A stretch of 12,302 bases of DNA from positions 1-12,302 of the forward strand of contig JAAKFB010000034.1 of assembly GCA_011065235.1 (NCBI GenBank). Reading direction: 5' to 3'. The notes below the pieces were generated by a model. It did not search any database and was not told the origin of the DNA. It worked only from the letters and a program-made list of their open reading frames with translations. Shown here piece by piece: positions 5,353 to 12,293 of this stretch. This stretch comes from Chlamydiota bacterium. GTDB taxonomy: Bacteria > Chlamydiota > Chlamydiia > Chlamydiales > Rhabdochlamydiaceae. A program made the translations under genes and the position numbers. How positions within the stretch are numbered: position 1 is the stretch's first letter; each line of letters starts with the position of its first letter.

Positions 5353-7368
5353 CTAGAGTACACTATTCGACAACTTTTCCGCTATATGTTGCGTCAATCT
5401 TTTGTGCTCTTTTTCAACTTCGTCATATTCGACTGTTTTTTCTCTATCGCGATATTGAAAACGAAACGTTGCGTTTTTCCTATCTTTCCCGATCTTCTCA
5501 CTTTTGTAAAGATCTAAAAGAAAAACCTTTTCTAAAAGAGGAGAAGAGAACTTACCAATTGCATCTAAAATCGATCCGATAGAAGTTTTTTCTTCCAGAG
5601 TGAGTGTCCAATCACGCCGCGATCCGGGGAAGAGAGAAAATGCTTTCACTAGATGATGCTTGGGTTTTAAATCCATCAAATCATGCAAATTGATCTCTGC
5701 ATAAAACACCCGCTGCCCAATGCCGAGCGCGCGCAAATGTTGAGGATGGACCTCACCGAGAACCCCCACATTCACATCTCCAATCGATACCCTAGCCTGA
5801 CGTCCGGGGTGAAAATTTTGTAGATGGGAGGAAGCAAAATCCATCTCTTCAAGACCAACTGAAACCAATATATTTTCAACGGCGCCCTTCAGATCAAAAA
5901 AATCGACATCCTCAGGTTTGTTTTCAAAATGATACGGGGCATTTTTGCCCGTCATCATGATTCCTAGGGCAGGTTCTCCTAAAAAATTTTCTCCATCTTT
6001 GAAATGGATGTGTCCCACTTCAAATCCGGCGATAGAGAAATTTTGCCGGTCGAGATTGAACTTAATCACCTCCAAAAGTCCGGGAAGCAGGGAAGAGCGT
6101 AAGACAGATTGATCAACCGATGCGGGATGCAACACAGAAATTTGTTCAACCCTTTTTTCCGCAGTCAATTCTGCAAGCTTGGGGCTGATCAAATCACACG
6201 TCAAACACTCCTGCAATCCCAGTCCAATCAATTTTGCACGTACTTCTTCTTCAAACAAGAACAGGGGAGAGTGTGTAATCAGCGAAGAAGCATGCCTCGG
6301 TATATTCCGAGGGATATTGTTGAAGCCATACATCCGCCCCACTTCTTCAATTAAATCGATCTCCGCGCATAGATCATTGCGATAGGAGGGGACTTGCACT
6401 TCAATCTTAGCCTCATCAACGATCCCAATTTCGAGCCGCTCTAGCAGCTGACACATCTCTCCTGCACTCAGGTCTATGCCCAACAGTTGATTTGCTTTTT
6501 CAGGACGCATCAGCAGCGTACGTGGCTGATATTCTTTAACCACACACCGAGCCGTTCCCTTGCAAATCTCTCCCTCTGCAATATCTGCCAATATCTGCGC
6601 AGCCATATCCAAAGCTGGCTGAACCCCCAAAGGGTCAATTCCCCGCTCGAAGCGCAAAGAACTATCGGTCCGCAAGTTGAGCAATTTACTCGTTTTCCGT
6701 ACAGCTTGAGGTGTAAATTGAGCCGCTTCAATCAGCACATCTCGAGTTTCATCCTTTATAGCCGACTCGAGCTCCCCCATAACGCCGGCAAACGCGACCG
6801 GGCGTTTTCCAGCATAGACCATCAAAACGCCCTCGGGAACTTGGCGCTCCATTTCATCGAGCGAGACCATGCTGCCGCCGGTTGCCGCCTTCACAACAAC
6901 CTTCTCACCTATTTCGTCAAAATCAAACAAATGAAGCGGCTGTCCACATTCGAGCATCACCAGATTGCCCACATCGACCACATTGTTGACACTGCCGAGG
7001 CCCGCCCCTTCGAGCTTCTTTTGTAGCCAACTGGGCGATGGTCCTACATGCACGCCCTTGACGAGACGGCACAAATACTGCTCACACTGATCCCTTGCCT
7101 CAATTTCGACAGAAACCGGGTTCTTTGTCCCACTTTCCTCAAAAACAATTTCCTTACGCTTCAAGGGGATCTGTAAGACCGCAGAAAGCTCACGTGCAAT
7201 GCCAATGACACTCATGCAATGGCCGAGGTTGGGAGTGAGCCCAATTTCGAAAATATCCCCATCGATCCCGTCCACTTCAAGACCCGCTAAAGTCATGGCA
7301 TCGGCGACTTTTTCAGGAGACAAATCGAGCTCCAAATATTCTTTTAACCAAGAAAAAGAGACTTTCAT
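5353..7368 (-). CDS. pheT: Phenylalanyl-tRNA synthetase beta subunit lacking the N-terminal tRNA-binding (B2) domain
   Basis: PheT pairs with PheS as an alpha2-beta2 enzyme that charges tRNA-Phe and edits mischarged Tyr. From ATG 7368 the chain is 671 residues. Visible parts are: the B1 start MKVSFSWLKE...LAGLEVDGI (1-35); EIGLTPNLGHCMSVIGIARE (41-60); the B3/B4 editing domain (~95-265; SVNNVVDVGNLVMLECGQPL, RTDSSLRFERGID); B5 (~278-355; VPSYRNDLCAEIDLIEEVGR); the catalytic-like B6/B7 core (~370-560); and the FDX-ACB/B8 tRNA-binding tail (~575-671). Ordinary bacterial PheT is about 790-800 residues with an EMAPII-like OB-fold of ~110 residues between GLEVDG and the TPN segment; here residues 35-41 join them directly. 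GTG 7374 is an alternative start. No Shine-Dalgarno sequence is visible. First gene of an operon with the repeat lipoprotein and ogt. Confidence 0.96.
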   Translation of the reverse strand: MKVSFSWLKEYLELDLSPEKVADAMTLAGLEVDGIDGDIFEIGLTPNLGHCMSVIGIARELSAVLQIPLKRKEIVFEESGTKNPVSVEIEARDQCEQYLCRLVKGVHVGPSPSWLQKKLEGAGLGSVNNVVDVGNLVMLECGQPLHLFDFDEIGEKVVVKAATGGSMVSLDEMERQVPEGVLMVYAGKRPVAFAGVMGELESAIKDETRDVLIEAAQFTPQAVRKTSKLLNLRTDSSLRFERGIDPLGVQPALDMAAQILADIAEGEICKGTARCVVKEYQPRTLLMRPEKANQLLGIDLSAGEMCQLLERLEIGIVDEAKIEVQVPSYRNDLCAEIDLIEEVGRMYGFNNIPRNIPRHASSLITHSPLFLFEEEVRAKLIGLGLQECLTCDLISPKLAELTAEKRVEQISVLHPASVDQSVLRSSLLPGLLEVIKFNLDRQNFSIAGFEVGHIHFKDGENFLGEPALGIMMTGKNAPYHFENKPEDVDFFDLKGAVENILVSVGLEEMDFASSHLQNFHPGRQARVSIGDVNVGVLGEVHPQHLRALGIGQRVFYAEINLHDLMDLKPKHHLVKAFSLFPGSRRDWTLTLEEKTSIGSILDAIGKFSSPLLEKVFLLDLYKSEKIGKDRKNATFRFQYRDREKTVEYDEVEKEHKRLTQHIAEKLSNSVL

Positions 7369-7369
7369 A

Positions 7370-7398
7370 TTCACAAATTTACATTTAAGCTATATGAT
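7370..7398 (+). promoter_or_regulatory. Promoter of the LysM gene
   Basis: TTCACA (7370-7375), 17 bases, TATGAT (7393-7398); predicted start near 7405, about 20 bases before ATG 7426. It interlocks with the pheT promoter on the other strand, and its -35 touches the pheT start codon. Confidence 0.5.
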
Positions 7399-7425
7399 TA
7401 TATCAGATTCACCAGACAAAAGCAA
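7397..7425 (-). promoter_or_regulatory. Promoter of the pheT operon
   Basis: On the minus strand TTGCTT (complement of 7420-7425), 17 bases, and a perfect TATAAT (complement of 7397-7402). Predicted start near 7390, giving a leader of about 21 bases with no Shine-Dalgarno sequence. The two -10 boxes of this divergent pair share two base pairs. Confidence 0.65.
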
Positions 7426-8607
7426 ATGGCAAGAAGATCCTATCAAGATCCCTGGGTAAAAAAAGCCAAATGGCTGACACAAGGCCTTATCATCAGTGGC
7501 ACCCTCAATATTGGGCTTTTATCCACGTTCATTTACTTTGCGATGAGTGATAGCAAAAAACCCCTTGCCCTCCAATCTGAAAAAGCGCCGACAGACATCC
7601 GCGAAAAGCTCAATCTTCAAGAGCTCCTCACCAAATACAGCACCCTATCCTTCCAAGATCTACTCCTGCGCCTCGGCAATAATGGCCACGTAGAATCGGG
7701 CTATACCCGCCGCGACCTCGCCCTTTCGTGTCTCGTAGCTTTTTACCATTTTAACCTCGAGCGCGCTCTTGGCGGTATCGTCTTACAAAAGCGAGACATC
7801 ACCTTCACGCGCACCCAAGAGCCTTGCACGCTCACCATTTTCCCCGGTCTTGCTGACTATCAATTTCAAGCCATCGTGCACTATGCCAAAACCGAAAAGT
7901 GGCCCCTCACGTCCCAAGGACTATTTTTTGAGATCCAATCGACCAAGCCACCTTACGATCCTACCCTACTGGAAGCCTTTTATCTCACGCCCGAATTTCA
8001 TTTCATCAACCTGCTCTTCACCAAAACGGGGATCAACCTAAAAAAAGAACACATCGTAGCCCTCCTCTCTCAGGGCGACTGGTCCTCACTAAGCGAGACC
8101 AGCAACCATCTCCGTATGAATCCCGAATTCACTCCTGAAGAAAGACGCCGCTTTCTTCTAGAGCTCACCCAAAACCAATCGAAGCTCGCTGCAAAAGTCC
8201 TGCTAGAGACAGATCAAGAATACTGCCTCAAGCACCTCGACAACAATCAAGTTCTCTATCTCTGCAATCTGCTTACAGACAGAACCAATCCCGCCTTCCT
8301 CAAAGAACTACTTCTCAATCCGCGCAGTGATGAAATCTGGAAAAGAGCGGCCGAGCTCCTTTACGAGCAAGCCGCTGAAAACCCGCCCACCGAACTCAAC
8401 CTCGAGCAAGCCAAACGGCGCTTCATCGAGCTCAAAAGTTCCACGACAAAGCCCCGCGTCCTGGCTAAAAATACTTACACAGTTGTGACAGGAGATAGCC
8501 TTTGGAAAATCGCTCGTGCGCATAATACCAGCGTCCAAGCCTTGCGAGATACGAACCATCTCAAGACCGACAGTCTAAAAGTTGGCCAAACGCTTACGAT
8601 TCCTTAG
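7426..8607 (+). CDS. Membrane-anchored LysM-domain protein, conserved neighbour of pheT
   Basis: The 393-residue protein has a basic N-terminus (MARRSYQDPWVKKAKW), one membrane segment at about 20-40 (GLIISGTLNIGLLSTFIYFA) and no cleavage site, so it should be a type II inner-membrane protein with its bulk in the periplasm. Residues ~60-345 are a helical region I do not recognise. The C-terminus is a complete LysM module at 351-393 (YTVVTGDSLWKIARAHNTSV, then LKVGQTLTIP), a fold that binds N-acetylglucosamine-containing glycans such as peptidoglycan. In Chlamydiae, where peptidoglycan is sparse and restricted to division, a LysM anchor could act at the septum; that is inference. No Shine-Dalgarno sequence precedes ATG 7426. 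The gene diverges from pheT and converges on yidD; a hypothetical gene occupies this place in C. trachomatis, as I recall (CT474). Confidence 0.88.
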   Translation: MARRSYQDPWVKKAKWLTQGLIISGTLNIGLLSTFIYFAMSDSKKPLALQSEKAPTDIREKLNLQELLTKYSTLSFQDLLLRLGNNGHVESGYTRRDLALSCLVAFYHFNLERALGGIVLQKRDITFTRTQEPCTLTIFPGLADYQFQAIVHYAKTEKWPLTSQGLFFEIQSTKPPYDPTLLEAFYLTPEFHFINLLFTKTGINLKKEHIVALLSQGDWSSLSETSNHLRMNPEFTPEERRRFLLELTQNQSKLAAKVLLETDQEYCLKHLDNNQVLYLCNLLTDRTNPAFLKELLLNPRSDEIWKRAAELLYEQAAENPPTELNLEQAKRRFIELKSSTTKPRVLAKNTYTVVTGDSLWKIARAHNTSVQALRDTNHLKTDSLKVGQTLTIP

Positions 8608-8942
8608 GGCACTTGATCCACGCCGCCCTTGTTCCAAGGGCCACATTTGCAGATGCGACATATGCCCAGGCGCAAACCCTTCCACACTCCATGTTTTTGA
8701 AGTGCTTCCACGCAATACTGTGAGCAACTGGGATGAAAACGACAACGATTTCCCAAAAGAGGACTAATCATCCATTGGTAAAGCCGAATAAGACCAACTA
8801 TTATACCTCGCCCCATCAGCTTTTGCGAATTTGGACTGGCTGCGACTTTGCCAAATCGTCCCTCCTCGTCACCCTTCCCTATTTGGGAATGGTGCTCCTC
8901 GTTCGTATCAATTTGGCTTTGTCTCGCCAAGTCTAAATTCAC
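8604..8942 (-). CDS. yidD: Membrane protein insertion efficiency factor YidD
   Basis: YidD is a small peripheral inner-membrane protein that assists the YidC insertase. The family core lies at residues 43-112: MGRGIIVGLIRLYQWMISPL, then NRCRFHPSCSQYCVEALQKH, then LRLGICRICKCGPWNKGG and the terminal VDQVP. The CRFxPxCSxY and KCGPxxxGGxDxVP patterns and all cysteines typical of the family are present. A polar 42-residue extension (MNLDLARQSQIDTNEEHHSQ and onward) precedes the core. Start GTG 8942 has AGGAAG at a suitable distance, which supports the long form; ATG 8816 at the core has no good ribosome binding site. It lies 27 bases after the acetyltransferase gene on the same strand, so probably in one operon, and its stop overlaps that of the LysM gene by four bases. 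Confidence 0.93.
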   Translation of the reverse strand: MNLDLARQSQIDTNEEHHSQIGKGDEEGRFGKVAASPNSQKLMGRGIIVGLIRLYQWMISPLLGNRCRFHPSCSQYCVEALQKHGVWKGLRLGICRICKCGPWNKGGVDQVP

Positions 8943-8969
8943 AAAATCTTCCTGCGCGTGGTATATCTC

Positions 8970-9404
8970 TCAAAGATCCATCGAAAGATGAAGACAGTTG
9001 ATCTTCATTCCCAAGTTCAAATAAAGACGATGAGCATCTTCCAACTCGATACCAGTGTCCAGGTGGATGCCATTACATGTTTCTTTCTTGGCTTCACCCT
9101 TGAGCCATTTCAAAAGATGCGTCCCAAAGCCGATACCTCTAGCTTCAGGTTGAGTGATCAAGTCATCGACATAAAGAACGCGACCCCAAGCAAGGAAGTG
9201 GGCGATACGAAATCCTGCGACAGATCTCACACCTTGATCATCCTCGATAAAAATCAACCGATAGCCCTCGTCCTGTTGGCGGCGAACCCTTCCAACAAAG
9301 TCTTCTTTTTCCAAAGAGGGCCTCAGAAGCTTTAATAGATCGAAACATTTTAGAATTTGCTCATCAGACAGAGCAGTTTCCACTTGATAGACCGTAGTAT
9401 TCAT
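8970..9404 (-). CDS. GNAT-family N-acetyltransferase
   Basis: A 144-residue GNAT-fold acyltransferase expected to use acetyl-CoA. Strand/turn order fits the family: LIFIEDDQGVRSVAGFRIAH (about 50-69), VLYVDDLITQPEARGIGFGT (76-95), then LHL near the end. The pyrophosphate-binding motif A is R89-G-I-G-F-G, and DAHRLYLNLGM (123-133) is the motif B helix with the conserved tyrosine. The acceptor substrate cannot be told from the sequence. The start ATG overlaps the upstream stop in an ATGA arrangement (9401-9404), with AGGAG at 9411-9415, so translation is coupled to the secreted zinc-ribbon protein. It is followed closely by yidD. Confidence 0.9.
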   Translation of the reverse strand: MNTTVYQVETALSDEQILKCFDLLKLLRPSLEKEDFVGRVRRQQDEGYRLIFIEDDQGVRSVAGFRIAHFLAWGRVLYVDDLITQPEARGIGFGTHLLKWLKGEAKKETCNGIHLDTGIELEDAHRLYLNLGMKINCLHLSMDL

Positions 9405-9772
9405 CGATCACTCCTACATTGTGGGCAATAAATCAGATCATCAGGCAGCTGATAACCGCAGCTGATGCACATCATGAAAGACTTGACATAGCAGCCATAT
9501 TGATCGGAATAGAGTCTCGGGAGCAATAACATCGAAGCATCATCACTGAGGAGCATTAAACCGTCGTCACTAGGGACAATCCGATCTGATTTCAGATAGA
9601 TCTTATGTCCTTCGACACATTTGACAGCGCTCATACTACACTTCATGATTTCGAAGATAATGCCCTGACCCAATAAACCTTCGTTGATAAACGTATGGTC
9701 CCACTGTTTAACACCAGCGAGATCTGCCTGAAGGCCACTTAAAACTAAAATAAAACAAATAATCCAGCGCAT
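9401..9772 (-). CDS. Exported small protein with C-terminal zinc-ribbon-like motif
   Basis: No named family. From ATG 9772 the 123-residue product begins MRWIICFILVLSGLQADLAG, a short signal peptide with probable cleavage around residues 16-20. The middle (GQGIIFEIMKCSMSAVKCVE, then HKIYLKSDRIVPSDDGLMLL) looks beta-rich. The end has two CxxC pairs, C102-I-S-C105-G and C116-P-Q-C119, the pattern of a rubredoxin-like zinc ribbon. The frame is open 40 codons further upstream to 9892, but the signal peptide at 9772 decides the start; the ribosome binding site there is weak. First gene of the operon with the acetyltransferase and yidD. A zinc ribbon behind a signal peptide is unusual, so the hydrophobic N-terminus could instead be a membrane anchor with the ribbon in the cytosol. 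Confidence 0.7.
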   Translation of the reverse strand: MRWIICFILVLSGLQADLAGVKQWDHTFINEGLLGQGIIFEIMKCSMSAVKCVEGHKIYLKSDRIVPSDDGLMLLSDDASMLLLPRLYSDQYGCYVKSFMMCISCGYQLPDDLIYCPQCRSDR

Positions 9773-9822
9773 ATTCTCAAAATCGTATCCTTGCCGCCCC
9801 ATTTTTTTCCACAAAAAATTCA

Positions 9823-9851
9823 TTGCACAAGCCGCATCAGAAAAATATACT
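9823..9851 (+). promoter_or_regulatory. Promoter of the small three-helix membrane protein
   Basis: TTGCAC (9823-9828), 17 bases, TATACT (9846-9851); predicted start near 9858, about 35 bases before ATG 9893. This favours ATG 9893 over an in-frame upstream start at 9791, which precedes the promoter. Confidence 0.55.
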
Positions 9852-9892
9852 CTGCAAGACTTTCCAAACGAATAGCTTACGGGGACCGACAA

Positions 9893-10249
9893 ATGCCAAT
9901 GGAATTCGACCGACTAATAGACAAAAGTCCAAGACAAAACTGCAATTATACAATTTTATGTGGAGCAATCCCCTTATTTTTGGGGATAATCAGCTATGTC
10001 TTTTCTCCTCCCAGTTACCATTGTGAGTCAGACAATCGGGTAGAAAAAATCGCAGGCCTAGCCCTTGCGCTGTGCGGGATAGTTGGAGCGACCATCGGTT
10101 GTTATTTTATGGCACCGAGGGTCAAGAGCCTCTTCAGATCAGATGCCCCCAATCTAGACAAATGCCAAGCATATTTCACAACAGCGCTATTTGTAACAGG
10201 CTTTGTAGTCAATCTGCTTGGAATCATCTCAACCGCCCGCTGCCTGTAA
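9893..10249 (+). CDS. Small membrane protein with three predicted helices
   Basis: I do not recognise this 118-residue protein. A polar N-terminus (MPMEFDRLIDKSPRQN) is followed by hydrophobic segments at about residues 19-39 (YTILCGAIPLFLGIISYVFS), 53-73 (IAGLALALCGIVGATIGCYF) and 94-114 (YFTTALFVTGFVVNLLGIIS). Short polar loops join them, one rich in charge (ESDNRVEK) and one basic (APRVKSLFRSDAPNLDK). By the positive-inside rule the second loop is probably cytoplasmic. Start: ATG 9893, eight bases after GGGGA, downstream of a good promoter; ATG 9899 is possible. It lies 71 bases upstream of the Rhs-like gene on the same strand, but that gene has its own ribosome binding site and possibly its own promoter. 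There is no direct evidence that the two work together. Confidence 0.75.
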   Translation: MPMEFDRLIDKSPRQNCNYTILCGAIPLFLGIISYVFSPPSYHCESDNRVEKIAGLALALCGIVGATIGCYFMAPRVKSLFRSDAPNLDKCQAYFTTALFVTGFVVNLLGIISTARCL

Positions 10250-10259
10250 AATTTTATAT

Positions 10260-10289
10260 TTGGCAAATATTGTTTCAGAGTTTTAAAGT
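10260..10289 (+). promoter_or_regulatory. Weak candidate promoter for the Rhs-like gene
   Basis: TTGGCA (10260-10265), 18 bases, TAAAGT (10284-10289). The -10 box is poor. A ribosome binding site, AGGAA at 10310-10314, precedes ATG 10321 by six bases. The same area holds a small AT-rich inverted repeat (ATATTT-GGC-AAATAT), too weak to call a terminator. Confidence 0.25.
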
Positions 10290-10320
10290 GTTTTTTCAAA
10301 TCGAAAAATAGGAACCGATT

Positions 10321-12189
10321 ATGAAAAACTTTTTTATTCTACTCTCTCTTATCACTATTCGTCTTTTTTCTAATGATTCCACGGCAGAAGAGCTGGCATC
10401 TTTACATGGCGATTCTTCTGCTTTGGTTTACGATTGTGTCAATGCCGTCACAGGAGATTTTGTTTTTCATCAACAAGATTGCATAGTCAAAGGTGCAGAA
10501 CCGATTTATTTACCTAGACAATACATTAGTCGAGAAGTCAAAAATTTTTCTCTTCGATCTCAAATTGTAAACCATTCCTTGGCCAAAATTGAATTTAACG
10601 GGGGAATAAAAGCATACATTCCAGAGCCGACAGGCATTGTCCTCATGTACAATGCAGAAGAAGGGAGCACTAAAATTGATCGACATGGACGTAGCTATAC
10701 AGTACCACTAAATTTTCATGCCGAACCTTCACAATTGCGTAGGGGACTTGTTCATCAGAGCGATAGCATGTACCACCCTGTGACAAACAAAGCAGTTTAT
10801 GATGAACAAACCCTTAAAGTTTTACATACAGATGGAAGCTATAGAGTATATTTTTTCATCGATAGAAAACGCTACGCCAAAGATCCTTTAAATGTTTTTC
10901 ATGGGGAAAGTGTTTTACTTCGTTTAGATCATGAACGTCTTGCTAACGGTAGGTTTATTAAATATCACTGGAAAGAGGGCAACAAAATGGCCATGCTCGA
11001 AAGTATCGAAACCCTTTCTCCACAAAATACTTTACTGGCAAAAGTCGAGGTTGATGTCAAAGACGAGGCCTTATTTACAGTTAATACTTCCAATTCGCAG
11101 CAATTAGAATACACATACAAGTACATTGAATCTCATGCATTTCTTGCGTCGATTAAAACCCCTGAATATCCTGAAGAAACCATTGAATACAACAAACAAT
11201 GGCGGTTAAGAGAAAGAGCCTTTCCCGATGGTAGAAGACTCAAAATCAAATATTACGATGATGGCAAAGTCAAGCATCTGATAGGTCCTGATCAGATCCT
11301 TTGTACGTTTGAGTATTCCCATGGACATACGACAGTAAAAGATTATGATGGAAATCGAACACACTACCACTTTGATGCATACACCCTGCGCCTAGAGAAA
11401 ATCGAATTTTACGATAAAAATAATAAGCTCATTCGAGTCGAGCAGTTTGCTTGGGATAATAATGGAAATCTTCTACATAAAACTGTTGGTTTAGACCAAC
11501 ACGAGAACCAGTTATTTTTCAAATATGACGATCTATGTAGAGTTGTGACCAAGTCACGAATTGGGCCAATCACAGATGGCAAAAAAGACGAAGTTTACAC
11601 AATCTACTATACTTATAACGATCAGAATCAGCTTGTTGAAGAAGCAGAAGACAATAGATTAAAAACTACCTATGCCTATTTGTCCGGAACCAACCTTCCT
11701 ATATCAAAAATCACCAAAAAAGACGGTTGCATCTTAAATCGTACCACATACGCTTACAACGAGGATCACGTACTTGTCTGTGAAACCATAGATGATGGGC
11801 CTGATTTCACGATGTGCCACATTAAGCGCATCACCCCCAGAGCTCAAAAGCCCTTCAACGGACTCCCTGAAATCATTGCAGAATACTATCAAGATGGAAA
11901 CCTAGAAATTCTCCTCAGAAAGACCGAATTGACCTATGACAAATGGGGAAACGTCACAACCAAAACTGTCTATGATAATGAGAATAAATTTCGCTACAAG
12001 GGAGAAGTCATTTATAATGCCCAAGGTCAAATTAGGAAAGAAATTGATCCTGAAGGCTATGTGACGACTTATGCGTATGATAAAAATGGTAATAAAACCC
12101 TAGAAGTTTCCCCCTTAGGTCTCAAAACAGCCTATACGTATGACAAGCTAAATCATTGCACAAGTAAGCGCGAAGAAAAGGTAGTGTAA
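10321..12189 (+). CDS. Exported Rhs/YD-repeat protein, short form without core barrel end or toxin tip
   Basis: The 622-residue protein starts MKNFFILLSLITIRLFSNDS, a signal peptide with likely cleavage near 17. Residues ~38-72 (VNAVTGDFVFHQQDCIVKG, then EPIYLPRQYISRE) match the DUF6531 entry segment of Rhs proteins (V-x-x-x-TG-x..D..G..P..RxYxSR). Residues ~90-285 are a beta-rich stretch without clear motifs. From ~288 to the end there are YD repeats, e.g. VKDYDGNRTHYHFD, YTYNDQNQLVEE, LTYDKWGNVTTKTV, YVTTYAYDKNGNKTLEV, LKTAYTYDKLNHCTSK. It then stops abruptly at EEKVV. Full Rhs proteins are usually over 1,200 residues and end in a conserved core (PxxxxDPxGL) and a variable toxin; both are absent, and no other frame continues the repeats. 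It may be a truncated remnant, or a shell module working with separate partners. AT-rich compared with the central genes. Confidence 0.88.
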   Translation: MKNFFILLSLITIRLFSNDSTAEELASLHGDSSALVYDCVNAVTGDFVFHQQDCIVKGAEPIYLPRQYISREVKNFSLRSQIVNHSLAKIEFNGGIKAYIPEPTGIVLMYNAEEGSTKIDRHGRSYTVPLNFHAEPSQLRRGLVHQSDSMYHPVTNKAVYDEQTLKVLHTDGSYRVYFFIDRKRYAKDPLNVFHGESVLLRLDHERLANGRFIKYHWKEGNKMAMLESIETLSPQNTLLAKVEVDVKDEALFTVNTSNSQQLEYTYKYIESHAFLASIKTPEYPEETIEYNKQWRLRERAFPDGRRLKIKYYDDGKVKHLIGPDQILCTFEYSHGHTTVKDYDGNRTHYHFDAYTLRLEKIEFYDKNNKLIRVEQFAWDNNGNLLHKTVGLDQHENQLFFKYDDLCRVVTKSRIGPITDGKKDEVYTIYYTYNDQNQLVEEAEDNRLKTTYAYLSGTNLPISKITKKDGCILNRTTYAYNEDHVLVCETIDDGPDFTMCHIKRITPRAQKPFNGLPEIIAEYYQDGNLEILLRKTELTYDKWGNVTTKTVYDNENKFRYKGEVIYNAQGQIRKEIDPEGYVTTYAYDKNGNKTLEVSPLGLKTAYTYDKLNHCTSKREEKVV

Positions 12190-12261
12190 CATGAAGTCTG
12201 TAAATTCAATTTTCTGAGGAAAAGTCGGAAGTTGAAAAAAAAGGTTTGAGATCAGATTCTC

Positions 12262-12281
12262 TTAAGTTTACGACAACTTAA
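12262..12281. promoter_or_regulatory. AT-rich inverted repeat in front of the next gene
   Basis: TTAAGTT (12262-12268), a TACGAC loop and AACTTAA (12275-12281) form a perfect 7-bp palindrome ending just before the ribosome binding site of the gene at 12294. No U run follows, so it is not a terminator; an operator or a leader hairpin is possible. Confidence 0.35.
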
Positions 12282-12293
12282 AAAGGAGAATTT

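Noticed and set aside
6487..7026. 179-codon open frame antisense to pheT
   Set aside because: It lies wholly within the well-supported pheT gene, has no ribosome binding site and no family resemblance; a shadow of pheT codon structure.
9773..9892. 40-codon N-terminal extension of the zinc-ribbon protein
   Set aside because: A signal peptide begins at the internal ATG 9772, and the extension overlaps the promoter of the divergent gene.
9791..9892. 34-codon extension of the three-helix membrane protein
   Set aside because: It precedes the predicted promoter and would overlap the divergent gene's leader; ATG 9893 has a better ribosome binding site.
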